Below, piece after piece: positions 1 through 6,845 of a stretch of 10,715 bases of DNA. Source of the DNA: Thiohalocapsa sp. (GTDB lineage Bacteria; Pseudomonadota; Gammaproteobacteria; Chromatiales; Chromatiaceae); NCBI RefSeq assembly GCF_019695415.1, contig NZ_JAIFKJ010000244.1:1-10715 (forward strand). Direction: 5' to 3'. The stretch's first letter is position 1. Each line of letters begins with the position of its first letter. The notes below the pieces were generated by a model. It was not told the origin of the DNA, did not search any database, and worked only from the letters and a program-made list of their open reading frames with translations. The translations under genes and the position numbers were made by a program.

Positions 1-2415
1 ACGGCGTCCGGCAAGACGCTCTGCTACAACCTGCCGGTGCTGGATGCGGTGCTGACGCGGCAGGCGAAGGCACTGTATCTGTTCCCCACCAAGGCGCTCG
101 CGCAGGATCAGGTGGCGGAGCTGTCGGCGCTCAACCAGGCGCTGGTCGGGTCTGTAGACGCTGGCGGCTCCATGCGCGTCTCAGACACGATTGCCGCGCG
201 AGGCGGCTCGCCCAGCAGTTCCTCGGGCAGCTCCTCGGGCGGGTCCTTGGGAATCAAGGCCTTCACCTTCGACGGCGACACGCCGGGAGATGCCCGCAAG
301 GCGGTGCGCACACGCGGCGATATCGTGCTGTCGAACCCGGACATGCTGCATCAGGCGATCCTGCCGCATCACACCAAGTGGGCGCAGTTCTTCGAATCGC
401 TGCAATTCGTCGTGGTGGACGAGCTGCATGGCTACCGTGGCGTCTTCGGCAGCCATGTGGCCAATGTCTTCCGGAGGCTCCTGCGTATCTCCCGGTTCTA
501 TGGGGCCAGTCCGGTGTTCATCTTCGCGTCCGCCACCATCGCCAATCCGGCGGAGCTGGCGGGGCGGCTCGTCGGCGAGCGGGTGCATGCGGTCACCGAC
601 AGCGGCGCGCCCCGGGGGGCGCGCCATCTGTTGCTGTGGAACCCGCCCGTCATCGACCCGGACCTCGGCATCCGAGCGTCCGCGCGCTCCCAGACCACGC
701 GCATCGCCCGGGCGGCGACCAGACAGGGGCTCAAGAACATCGTCTTCGCCCGCTCGCGCCTAATGGTAGAGGTGATCACCAAGTACCTGAAGGACGTCTT
801 CGACCGCGATCCGCGGCGCCCGGCACGGGTGCTGGCCTACCGCGGCGGTTACCTACCGAGCGAGCGACGCAGTGGCGAGCGGGCGCTGCGGGCGGGTCGC
901 GTGGACTGCGTGGTGAGCACCTCGGCGCTGGAGCTGGGTGTGGACATCGGTGCCCTGGATGTCGCCGTGCTGAACGGCTACCCGGGCACCATCGCCGCCA
1001 CCTGGCAGCGCCTCGGGCGGGCGGGGCGGCGCAACCGGCCCAGCCTCGGCGTATTGGTCGCCACCAGCGACCCGCTGGATCAGTACATGGTGCGGCACCC
1101 TGAGTTCTTTCTCGGCAGCTCGCCGGAACATGCGCGCATCCACCCGGATCAGCTGCTCATCCTGATGGACCATGTGCGCTGCGCCGCCTTCGAGCTGCCC
1201 TTTCGCGACGGCGAGGGCTTTGGCGACTGCGCCGAGGACCTCACTGAGATGCTTGCCTACCTCCGCGACGAGGGGCTCCTGCAAAGGCAGGGGCAACAAT
1301 GGTTCTGGGTTGCGGACAGCTATCCGGCCAATGCCGTGTCCCTGCGCTCGGTGGCAGAGGGTAACTTCGTCGTCATCGACACCACCGGCGGCAAGCAGAC
1401 CATCATCGCCGAGGTGGACTACACGGGCGCTCCCGGCACCGTCTACGAGGGCGCCATCTACATGGTGCAATCCCAGCCGTACCAGGTCGAGCGTCTGGAC
1501 TGGACGGGCCGCAAGGCGTATGTCACCAAGACCCGTGCCGACTACTACACCGACGCCATCGACTACACCAAGCTCAAGATCCTGGCGGAGCTCGATCGGT
1601 GCAGTGTCCATGCGTCGCACGACGCTGCCGCCGCGTCCGTGCCTCATACTTTCGGTGGCTCCCGGGGTGTCGAGTGCGGACCCCAGCCCGATTTCGATGC
1701 CTTCGCGGCGGTGGCCCATGGCGAAGTGCATCTCGTGCGGCGCTACCCCGGCTACAAGAAGATCCGCTACTACAGCCACGACAACATCGGCTACGGCAAC
1801 ATCGATCTGCCGGACCAGGAAATGCATACCACCGCCGTGTGGTGGCAGTTGCATCCAAGCGTGCTGGTAAAGGCGGTCGCCGAGTGCTTCGGCAGCCGGG
1901 AGCGGCTGGTGGAGGGCTTCCTCGGCGCTGCCTATGCCCTGCATCACGTGGCGGCCTTGCGCGCCATGGCAGAGATCCTGGACCTCGGGCGTGCCGTGGG
2001 AGACGGGCAGGGCCGCTGGTTTGCCGTGGTGGCGCCCGACGGCCGCGGCCAGCTGCGCGATCCGGACAATCGCCCCCTCGACGGTCCGCCTGCGGGCGGC
2101 TTCGAGCCGACGCTCTTCCTTTACGACAACTATCCGGGCGGCGTTGGGCTGTCGGCGCCGTTGTTCGATGTTGCGGCGACGCTCGTCGTCGATGCGCTGG
2201 CGCTGGTGCAGGGCTGCGCCTGCAGCGCAGGCTGTCCGGCCTGCGTCGGGCCGATCCTGCCTGGCGACGAGCAGCGCTCGCAAACGCCCAGGCAGCTGGC
2301 GCTGGCTGTGTTGGGGATGCTCGCGGGCAAGGCGGCTCGAGCCGTCGCGTACGCAGCGGGCTCGGACGAGCGCGACGCGAGCTGCGCCGCGCAGCTACGG
2401 CGGCGTGACGGATGA
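1..2415 (+). CDS. mrfA: YprA/MrfA-type DEAH-box helicase with C-terminal zinc-binding (DUF1998-like) region, 5' truncated
   Basis: Superfamily 2 DNA helicase, missing its N-terminus because the window opens inside the Walker A loop. The reading frame is open from base 1, so the gene is partial and the ATG at 37 is internal. Counting codons from base 1: motif I TASGKT 1-6, motif Ia FPTKALAQDQ from about 28, motif II DELH 140-143, motif III SATI 177-180, motif V STSALELGVDIG 306-317, motif VI QRLGRAGR 336-343. A four-cysteine cluster lies at codons 739, 741, 745 and 748 (C-x-C-x3-C-x2-C), as in the DUF1998/MrfA zinc site. B. subtilis MrfA (YprA) is a 3'-5' helicase that acts with MrfB in repair of mitomycin C damage. 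All core motifs are intact, so an active ATPase is expected. The stop overlaps the next start (ATGA), so the two genes form one coupled unit. Oddity: a Ser/Gly-rich insert of about 35 residues at codons 50-84. Family certain; the repair role is transferred from Bacillus. Confidence 0.93.
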   Translation, partial: TASGKTLCYNLPVLDAVLTRQAKALYLFPTKALAQDQVAELSALNQALVGSVDAGGSMRVSDTIAARGGSPSSSSGSSSGGSLGIKAFTFDGDTPGDARKAVRTRGDIVLSNPDMLHQAILPHHTKWAQFFESLQFVVVDELHGYRGVFGSHVANVFRRLLRISRFYGASPVFIFASATIANPAELAGRLVGERVHAVTDSGAPRGARHLLLWNPPVIDPDLGIRASARSQTTRIARAATRQGLKNIVFARSRLMVEVITKYLKDVFDRDPRRPARVLAYRGGYLPSERRSGERALRAGRVDCVVSTSALELGVDIGALDVAVLNGYPGTIAATWQRLGRAGRRNRPSLGVLVATSDPLDQYMVRHPEFFLGSSPEHARIHPDQLLILMDHVRCAAFELPFRDGEGFGDCAEDLTEMLAYLRDEGLLQRQGQQWFWVADSYPANAVSLRSVAEGNFVVIDTTGGKQTIIAEVDYTGAPGTVYEGAIYMVQSQPYQVERLDWTGRKAYVTKTRADYYTDAIDYTKLKILAELDRCSVHASHDAAAASVPHTFGGSRGVECGPQPDFDAFAAVAHGEVHLVRRYPGYKKIRYYSHDNIGYGNIDLPDQEMHTTAVWWQLHPSVLVKAVAECFGSRERLVEGFLGAAYALHHVAALRAMAEILDLGRAVGDGQGRWFAVVAPDGRGQLRDPDNRPLDGPPAGGFEPTLFLYDNYPGGVGLSAPLFDVAATLVVDALALVQGCACSAGCPACVGPILPGDEQRSQTPRQLALAVLGMLAGKAARAVAYAAGSDERDASCAAQLRRRDG
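217..240 (+). repeat. 12-bp tandem repeat coding for the Ser/Gly insert of the helicase
   Basis: Two adjacent 12-base units, 217-228 and 229-240, differ at one base (agttcctcgggc and agctcctcgggc). Both encode Ser-Ser-Ser-Gly-type sequence. They sit in an insert between motif Ia and the conserved FDGDTP segment, where family members usually have a short connection. The copy arrangement fits replication slippage, in frame and tolerated in a surface loop. Confidence 0.7.
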
Positions 2416-3710
2416 GCGGCCTGCGTGAACGCCTGCAGCGCTTCCGCGGCGATGCGGCGGTGAAGCCCGCCGCGCCGTCCGCGGCGCCGGCGCAGCCGAG
2501 CCTCGGGGAGCGGCTGCGCCGGCTCGGATCGGCACGCGTCGGGGCAGCCAAGCCTGCGCATACCGCCGGCGTTGTGCAACGGCAGACTGCCGTGGCGGGC
2601 GTCGGTATCCCGGACGATTCGGAACTCGCCGGGGCACTCGGCGCAGAGCGGCTTGCTGACGGTGTGCTGCGGCTGGCGCAGTACCGGCCGCTCGCGCTGC
2701 GCCATGGACACTGCAGCCTCGATGCGGACCCCGCAGCGGTGCGGCTCTTTGTGCCCGAGGCCTCAGCAGACCCGGCTTGCTGGATCGCCATGGACACGGA
2801 GACCAGCGGGCTCGCCGGCGGCACCGGCACCTGGGTGTTCTTGGTGGGGCTTGCCCACTGGCGCAACGACCGCCTGGAGCTGATTCAGTACCTACTGACG
2901 CGGCTGGATGCGGAGGCCGACTTCCTCGCTTGCGTGCGAGCCGAGCTTACCCAGGCCGCGTTGCTGTTGAGCTACAACGGCAAGACCTTCGACTTGCCCC
3001 TGCTTTCCGCCCGGCTGCGGCTGGCGCGGATGGAGGATGTCGCCAACGACATCCCGCACCTGGACCTGCTGCACCCGGTGCGCCGTGCCTTTGCGCCGCG
3101 CTGGCCCGATTGCCGGCTCGCCAGCGTCGAGCAACGTCTGCTGGGCCATCGGCGTGCGGGCGATCTGCCCGGCGCGGAGGCTCCCGCGGCCTGGCTGGAT
3201 TGGCTGCGCCGCGGCGATGGACATCGGTTGCAGGGGGTGCTGGCGCACAATCGCACGGACCTCGTCTCCGTTGCCGCGCTGCCGGCACGGCTGGCCGCGG
3301 CGCACCTGGCCCCCGCCGCTTATGGGGCGGACCCGTTGCGAATTGCCCGCTGGCGGCTTGCGGCAGGGGACGCGGAAGCGGCCAGGCGCGTGCTGGCGGA
3401 CGTCGGCGCGGCCGCACTGGAGCCGGAGGCCAGATATCTGCTGGGCGGTCTGCATGCCCGAGCCGGAGACTGGAGCGCGGCCTTGGAACTCTGGCAGCGG
3501 CTCGACGCCGAGGGGCACACCGGTGCCTGCGAGGCGCTGTCCAAGCACTTCGAGCATCGGGTCAAGGACCCCGCGCAGGCACTTGCATACGCTCGGCGGT
3601 TGCCGCCAGGGCCGGAGACTGAGCGCCGATGTCGGCGTCTCGCCTACAAGATCCGGCGCGATTTCGGTCACTGCGATGGTGTCATCGACCTGGCCGATGA
3701 ACATCATTGA
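2412..3710 (+). CDS. mrfB: YprB/MrfB-type DEDD exonuclease (RNase H-like) with C-terminal TPR-like helices
   Basis: A 432-residue predicted 3'-5' exonuclease of the RNase_H_2/YprB family, partner of the helicase just upstream. Residues 1-110 are low-complexity (Ala/Pro/Arg-rich, probably disordered) and run into a short conserved stretch. The nuclease fold then begins at about 125: motif I DTETSGL (D128, E130), motif II SYNGKTFDLPLL (D194), and motif III HNRTDLVS (H279, D283). The set D-E-D-D with the histidine four residues before the last aspartate makes it DEDDh-like. Residues 308-415 are helical and Ala/Leu-rich with TPR-like spacing (RIARWRLAAGDAEAARR, YLLGGLHARAGDWSAALELW), probably protein-binding. 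The ATG is in a 4-base ATGA overlap with the helicase stop, implying translational coupling. In B. subtilis the homologous pair acts in mitomycin C lesion repair. All metal ligands are present, so it should be catalytic. The substrate is not shown by the sequence. Confidence 0.9.
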   Translation: MSGLRERLQRFRGDAAVKPAAPSAAPAQPSLGERLRRLGSARVGAAKPAHTAGVVQRQTAVAGVGIPDDSELAGALGAERLADGVLRLAQYRPLALRHGHCSLDADPAAVRLFVPEASADPACWIAMDTETSGLAGGTGTWVFLVGLAHWRNDRLELIQYLLTRLDAEADFLACVRAELTQAALLLSYNGKTFDLPLLSARLRLARMEDVANDIPHLDLLHPVRRAFAPRWPDCRLASVEQRLLGHRRAGDLPGAEAPAAWLDWLRRGDGHRLQGVLAHNRTDLVSVAALPARLAAAHLAPAAYGADPLRIARWRLAAGDAEAARRVLADVGAAALEPEARYLLGGLHARAGDWSAALELWQRLDAEGHTGACEALSKHFEHRVKDPAQALAYARRLPPGPETERRCRRLAYKIRRDFGHCDGVIDLADEHH

Positions 3711-3737
3711 CGCCGACAGTGCTGATGAGGATATAAA
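3707..3737 (+). promoter_or_regulatory. Sigma-70-like promoter for the response regulator
   Basis: TTGACG at 3707-3712 (5 of 6 to the -35 consensus) and TATAAA at 3732-3737 (5 of 6 to the -10) are separated by 19 bases, slightly long. The -35 contains the stop codon of the exonuclease gene. The A/T-rich -10 stands out in this GC-rich window, and it lies about 45 bases before the ATG at 3783. It suggests the regulator is transcribed separately from mrfAB. Confidence 0.55.
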
Positions 3738-3782
3738 TGCCGCAGCGCCGAACAGCAGGTCCAAGAGACCAGGAACCTAGTC

Positions 3783-4424
3783 ATGCCCATCAAAGTTGTC
3801 CTAGCCGATGACCACAAGATGATTCGCGAAGCCCTCGGGGCCATGCTCTCGCGCGAGCCGGACATTCAGGTCGTGGCCTACGCCAGCAATGGCTCCGAGG
3901 CCATCACGCTGGCGCAGGCCTGGAAGCCCGATATCGTGCTCATGGATGTCTGTATGCCCAGCGTGGACGGCATCGAGGCCGCAATGCGGATCGTCAAGCT
4001 GCTGCCGCACACGCGGGTCATCGCCCTCTCGGCGCAGGGCGAGCGTCCCTTCGTATCGCAGATGGTGGAGGCTGGGGTGCAGGGTTACGTGCTGAAGGAC
4101 GAATCGGTGGTCACCCTGGCCGAGGCTGTGCGTGCGGTGGCTGGCGGCCAGACCTGGCTCCCGGACAGTTCGCAGATTCTGAGCGGCCCCGAAAAGCGCC
4201 TGCTTTCGCGTCGGGAGCGGCTGGTGCTCAAGGGCCTTGCCGAGGGCAAGCGCGCACGCGAGGTTGCGGATGTCATGGGCATCAGCACCAAGACGGTGGA
4301 TACCTATCGCAGGCGCATGATGTCCAAGCTCGGCCTCGAATCCCAGGCCGAGCTCATGAAGTATGCTGTGGCCCTCCACGGTGGTGCAGGTACGGGCGGG
4401 CGCGGCATGCCGATGCAGGCCTAA
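3783..4424 (+). CDS. NarL/FixJ-family response regulator (receiver + LuxR-type HTH)
   Basis: A 213-residue two-domain transcription regulator. The receiver domain spans about residues 3-118, with the acidic pair D9-D10, phospho-acceptor D55 in IVLMDVCMP, switch residue S83 and lysine K105 in YVLKD. The LuxR/GerE helix-turn-helix spans about 141-198 (LSRRERLVLKGLAEGK followed by ISTKTVDTYRRRMMSKLGL). Phosphorylation of D55 by a sensor kinase would be expected to promote dimerisation and DNA binding. The start is supported by AGGA at 3771-3774, eight bases before the ATG. No histidine kinase is encoded in the window, so it is an orphan here and its signal and targets are unknown. The C-terminal 14 residues are Gly-rich and outside the HTH. 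Downstream lies a convergent peptidase gene 56 bases away. Domain assignment is sure; no specific ortholog is claimed. Confidence 0.93.
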   Translation: MPIKVVLADDHKMIREALGAMLSREPDIQVVAYASNGSEAITLAQAWKPDIVLMDVCMPSVDGIEAAMRIVKLLPHTRVIALSAQGERPFVSQMVEAGVQGYVLKDESVVTLAEAVRAVAGGQTWLPDSSQILSGPEKRLLSRRERLVLKGLAEGKRAREVADVMGISTKTVDTYRRRMMSKLGLESQAELMKYAVALHGGAGTGGRGMPMQA

Positions 4425-4453
4425 CGACGCGCTGGGTACCGTCGGTGAGTCGG

Positions 4454-4471
4454 CTCGCGGCTCGCCGCGGG
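4454..4471. terminator. GC hairpin between convergent genes, possible bidirectional terminator
   Basis: Stem of seven pairs (4454-4460 with 4465-4471, including one G-U) around a CTCG tetraloop, in the 56-base gap between the converging response regulator and peptidase genes. No T tract follows on either strand, so a classical factor-independent terminator is not demonstrated. Confidence 0.35.
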
Positions 4472-4480
4472 TTACAAGCC

Positions 4481-6685
4481 TCAGCGCGCCGCCAAGGTGC
4501 TGCGCGTCGGCATGCGCAGGATCGGCCGCGCTTCCGAGAGCCACCTGGTCAGTGCCGAGTCCCCCGGCGGCCATTGCCCTTTGAGCTGATTCTCCGGCGC
4601 ATCGCCGGTGAAGGTCAGATAGCCATACTTGCCATAGTGCGGCAGCTTGCGCGCGAGCCCTGGCACCGCCGACGGGGTTGCCGCCGCCACCCAACCGAGT
4701 GGCCGGACGGCATCGCCTGCCGCAAGCGCAACGCTCACGTCTGACTGCTGTTCGCCGGCCAGTGTCAGGCTGCGGGCGTCGGCGTCTAAGGCCCAATCGG
4801 CGCCCGCCGCAGCCGCCAGCTCCTCCACAAAGGTGTTCTCCCACCCGAACAACCACACGGCCCGATCTTCCGGCAGTGATCCCAGCACGGTGTCCTCTGT
4901 GATCTCCCACTCGGGATGGCCCTGCTGCCAGCTCAGTGCCAGGTTGCGGTAGGCACGCTGCAGGGTTGCCGATGCGCCTGCCGGAAGCACCATCAACCCC
5001 TGCTCTGCACCGAACAGGTTGCTGAGGGACGCCGGCGACTCCTCCGGCAGCAACTCTCGAAAGGTGTCGAACTGAGGATCGACGGCCACGCGCACCGGCC
5101 GGGTGGCGAGCTTAGCCTCGAAGCGCGCAGCACGCTGATTGAAGGTGGCGGTCACCTCCCGCGGTGTGCCCCGCTCGGAATGCACAACCACCGGGACGGT
5201 CATCGGGTAGGGCGCGTCATCCTGGATCTGGTAGACGCTGCCGGAAACCACGTAGCCACCGCTCGGGCTCTGTTCGACGCTCACGTCGCCGAGCTGGAGC
5301 TTGGCGGCGCCGGTGCGTGTGGTCCAGGCGGTGAAGAAGTCATCCAGCTCCGTGTTGCTTGCAAGCTCGAAGCCGAGCTTCAGATCGTCGAGGTCCGCCG
5401 TGCGGAAGCGATTCTGCCGGTAGAAGGTGCGCAGACCGTTGCGGAAGGTCTCCTCGCCCAGCATCACCCGCAGCATGTGCATGGCCATCAGCATCTTGCC
5501 GTAGCCGATGGCCTGGGATGCGCTGCCGTGACGGCCGCGGAACGCCCTAATCGGGAAGTCCTGGTCTTCGCGCACGTAGTCGGCATAGGCCTTGAGCTGA
5601 TCGCGACGGTAATTGGCGCCTTCACCGGCGAGGGCCTTGTTGAGATGATCGGACAGATAGGCTGTGAGACCCTCGGCCCAGTTGCCGGCGGCGTAGTCCA
5701 CATAGACGCTGTTGCCCCACCAGTTGTGCAGGATCTCATGCGGATAGGAGCTGTGGAGGATGAAAGGCAGGCGCATAACGCGCGAGCCCAGCAGCGTGAA
5801 CGAGGGCATGCCGTAGCCCGTCTCCCAGAAGTTCTCCACCAGCGCGAACTTGGCATAGGGGTAGGGGCCGATGAGCTCGCTGTAGCGCGTCAGGTAGTCA
5901 CCGGTGGCCTCCAGATAGCGCTCTGCGAGTGCCGGGTCCGGCAGCCGCAGATAGGCTTGTGCCTCGCCAAAGGGCGTGTCCTTGCGATAGAGCTTGAAAC
6001 GGGCAGCAATGAGATAGAGCTCGTCTTGCGGGTGGTCCTCCTGCCAGCGCACGCGGGTGTCGTCGCCCTCGATGCGCTCGGGGCCCGCCCCTTGTGAAAC
6101 GGCGAGCCAGCCTGGGGGCACGCGCACGTCCAGTTCCATGCGGTTCAGTGCCCCTGGCAGGTTCGGGTACCAGCCGGTATAGCCAGTGAGAAAGACGCCG
6201 TCGGCGTTGATGGTGCCCACCAGCTGCTGGCGCTCGCGGCCCATCCCCTCACGCACGGTGGTGAGTGGATGACGGATCTTGCCGCCGTAGCGCAGCGTCA
6301 CCGTGGCGTCGCCATTCGCCGTCAACCTGAACCGCTCCAGGTGGCCGTCGCGGCCTACGCGCTCCAGCACCGCATTACCCGCCGCCACCTGCGGCTCCAG
6401 CCCGCGGTGCAACAGAAAGATTATCTGCGTCGCGCCGGCGGGCAGCGACAGCTCGTCGGTGGCGCGCAGGGTGCCAGTCTCGGGGTCGAGCATTGCATCG
6501 ATGACATGTCCGACCACTGGCTGGCTCTGCGCCGCTACGCCAGCCAGGGGCATCAATAGGAGTGCGAGCGGGAGCAGGCAGGCCCACAACGCATGTGCCG
6601 CCGGCAAACGGGCCGCGCTGGCACGAAAGTCCGAGGTGCAGCGGCCCGGCTCTGGGTCAGCGATGCTCGAAGAAGGGAACTTCAT
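4481..6685 (-). CDS. Secreted M1-like zinc metallopeptidase, non-canonical
   Basis: A 734-residue exported protein of the peptidase M1 (gluzincin) clan. An ATG at 6796 would add 37 residues of poor quality. The ATG at 6685 is preferred because it puts a signal peptide near the start: hydrophobic stretch at residues 30-48, likely cleavage after VAA (52). Numbered from this start, the zinc site is HEILH 316-320 with the third ligand E338 in GNWAEG. IGYGK (Y395) aligns with the M1 catalytic tyrosine segment, followed by MLGEETFRNGLRTFY, typical of the M1 helical domain. Two departures are visible. HEXXH is followed by x17-E rather than x18-E, and the place of the GxMEN motif is taken by GYGMPSFT. 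A peptidase or amidase activity different from classical aminopeptidases is therefore possible. Residues from about 480 form a beta-rich region and a C-terminal domain I do not recognise. The gene diverges from the ChaN-PDZ gene, 160 bases apart. No good ribosome binding site is seen. Confidence 0.85.
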   Translation of the reverse strand: MKFPSSSIADPEPGRCTSDFRASAARLPAAHALWACLLPLALLLMPLAGVAAQSQPVVGHVIDAMLDPETGTLRATDELSLPAGATQIIFLLHRGLEPQVAAGNAVLERVGRDGHLERFRLTANGDATVTLRYGGKIRHPLTTVREGMGRERQQLVGTINADGVFLTGYTGWYPNLPGALNRMELDVRVPPGWLAVSQGAGPERIEGDDTRVRWQEDHPQDELYLIAARFKLYRKDTPFGEAQAYLRLPDPALAERYLEATGDYLTRYSELIGPYPYAKFALVENFWETGYGMPSFTLLGSRVMRLPFILHSSYPHEILHNWWGNSVYVDYAAGNWAEGLTAYLSDHLNKALAGEGANYRRDQLKAYADYVREDQDFPIRAFRGRHGSASQAIGYGKMLMAMHMLRVMLGEETFRNGLRTFYRQNRFRTADLDDLKLGFELASNTELDDFFTAWTTRTGAAKLQLGDVSVEQSPSGGYVVSGSVYQIQDDAPYPMTVPVVVHSERGTPREVTATFNQRAARFEAKLATRPVRVAVDPQFDTFRELLPEESPASLSNLFGAEQGLMVLPAGASATLQRAYRNLALSWQQGHPEWEITEDTVLGSLPEDRAVWLFGWENTFVEELAAAAGADWALDADARSLTLAGEQQSDVSVALAAGDAVRPLGWVAAATPSAVPGLARKLPHYGKYGYLTFTGDAPENQLKGQWPPGDSALTRWLSEARPILRMPTRSTLAAR

Positions 6686-6783
6686 GGGTCGGCGTATGGT
6701 CGCTTCGTGGTCGTCTCGGCAAAGGTTCGGGGCGGCTGCGATGCGAGCGCAGCCCACGGCAGCGAGGCGCAGGTCGAGAGCCC

Positions 6784-6812
6784 GGGACGCGCGCACCGCG
6801 AGCCCTCATAAT
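6784..6812 (+). promoter_or_regulatory. Candidate promoter in the divergent peptidase/ChaN intergenic region
   Basis: CATAAT at 6807-6812 matches the -10 consensus in 5 of 6 positions. Seventeen bases upstream, GGGACG at 6784-6789 matches the -35 in only 3 of 6. Being nearly palindromic, the same A/T patch reads CATTAT on the - strand, with TTGTCT further upstream, so it could also serve the peptidase gene. The 160-base region is otherwise GC-rich with no strong operator that I can see. Confidence 0.3.
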
Positions 6813-6845
6813 GGAGACGTCAGTCAGACAATCACAGCAGTCGCC

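Noticed and set aside
853..2283. 476-codon open frame on the - strand inside the helicase gene
   Set aside because: It lies wholly antisense to a gene with all helicase motifs. Its product has low-complexity, Arg/Ala/His-rich content and no recognisable domain; long antisense frames are expected at this GC content.
1574..2866. 430-codon - strand open frame across the mrfA/mrfB junction
   Set aside because: Arg/Ser/Ala-rich, no domain, and antisense to the conserved cysteine cluster and the ATGA junction.
1..3710. Helicase-nuclease pair as a phage defence system
   Set aside because: The domain set matches the MrfAB repair pair closely, and no methylase, toxin, phage or mobile genes are nearby; repair is the simpler reading.
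3801..4910. 369-codon open frame on the - strand covering the response regulator and the peptidase C-terminus
   Set aside because: It overlaps two well-supported genes antisense and reads as low-complexity Arg/Gly/His-rich sequence.
4916..6097. 393-codon open frame on the + strand opposite the M1-like peptidase
   Set aside because: It is antisense to the zinc-site region of a clearly homologous peptidase and has no recognisable domain.
6686..6796. N-terminal extension of the peptidase to the ATG at 6796
   Set aside because: It would place 37 Arg/Ala-rich residues before an already long signal peptide n-region and consume most of the divergent promoter region.
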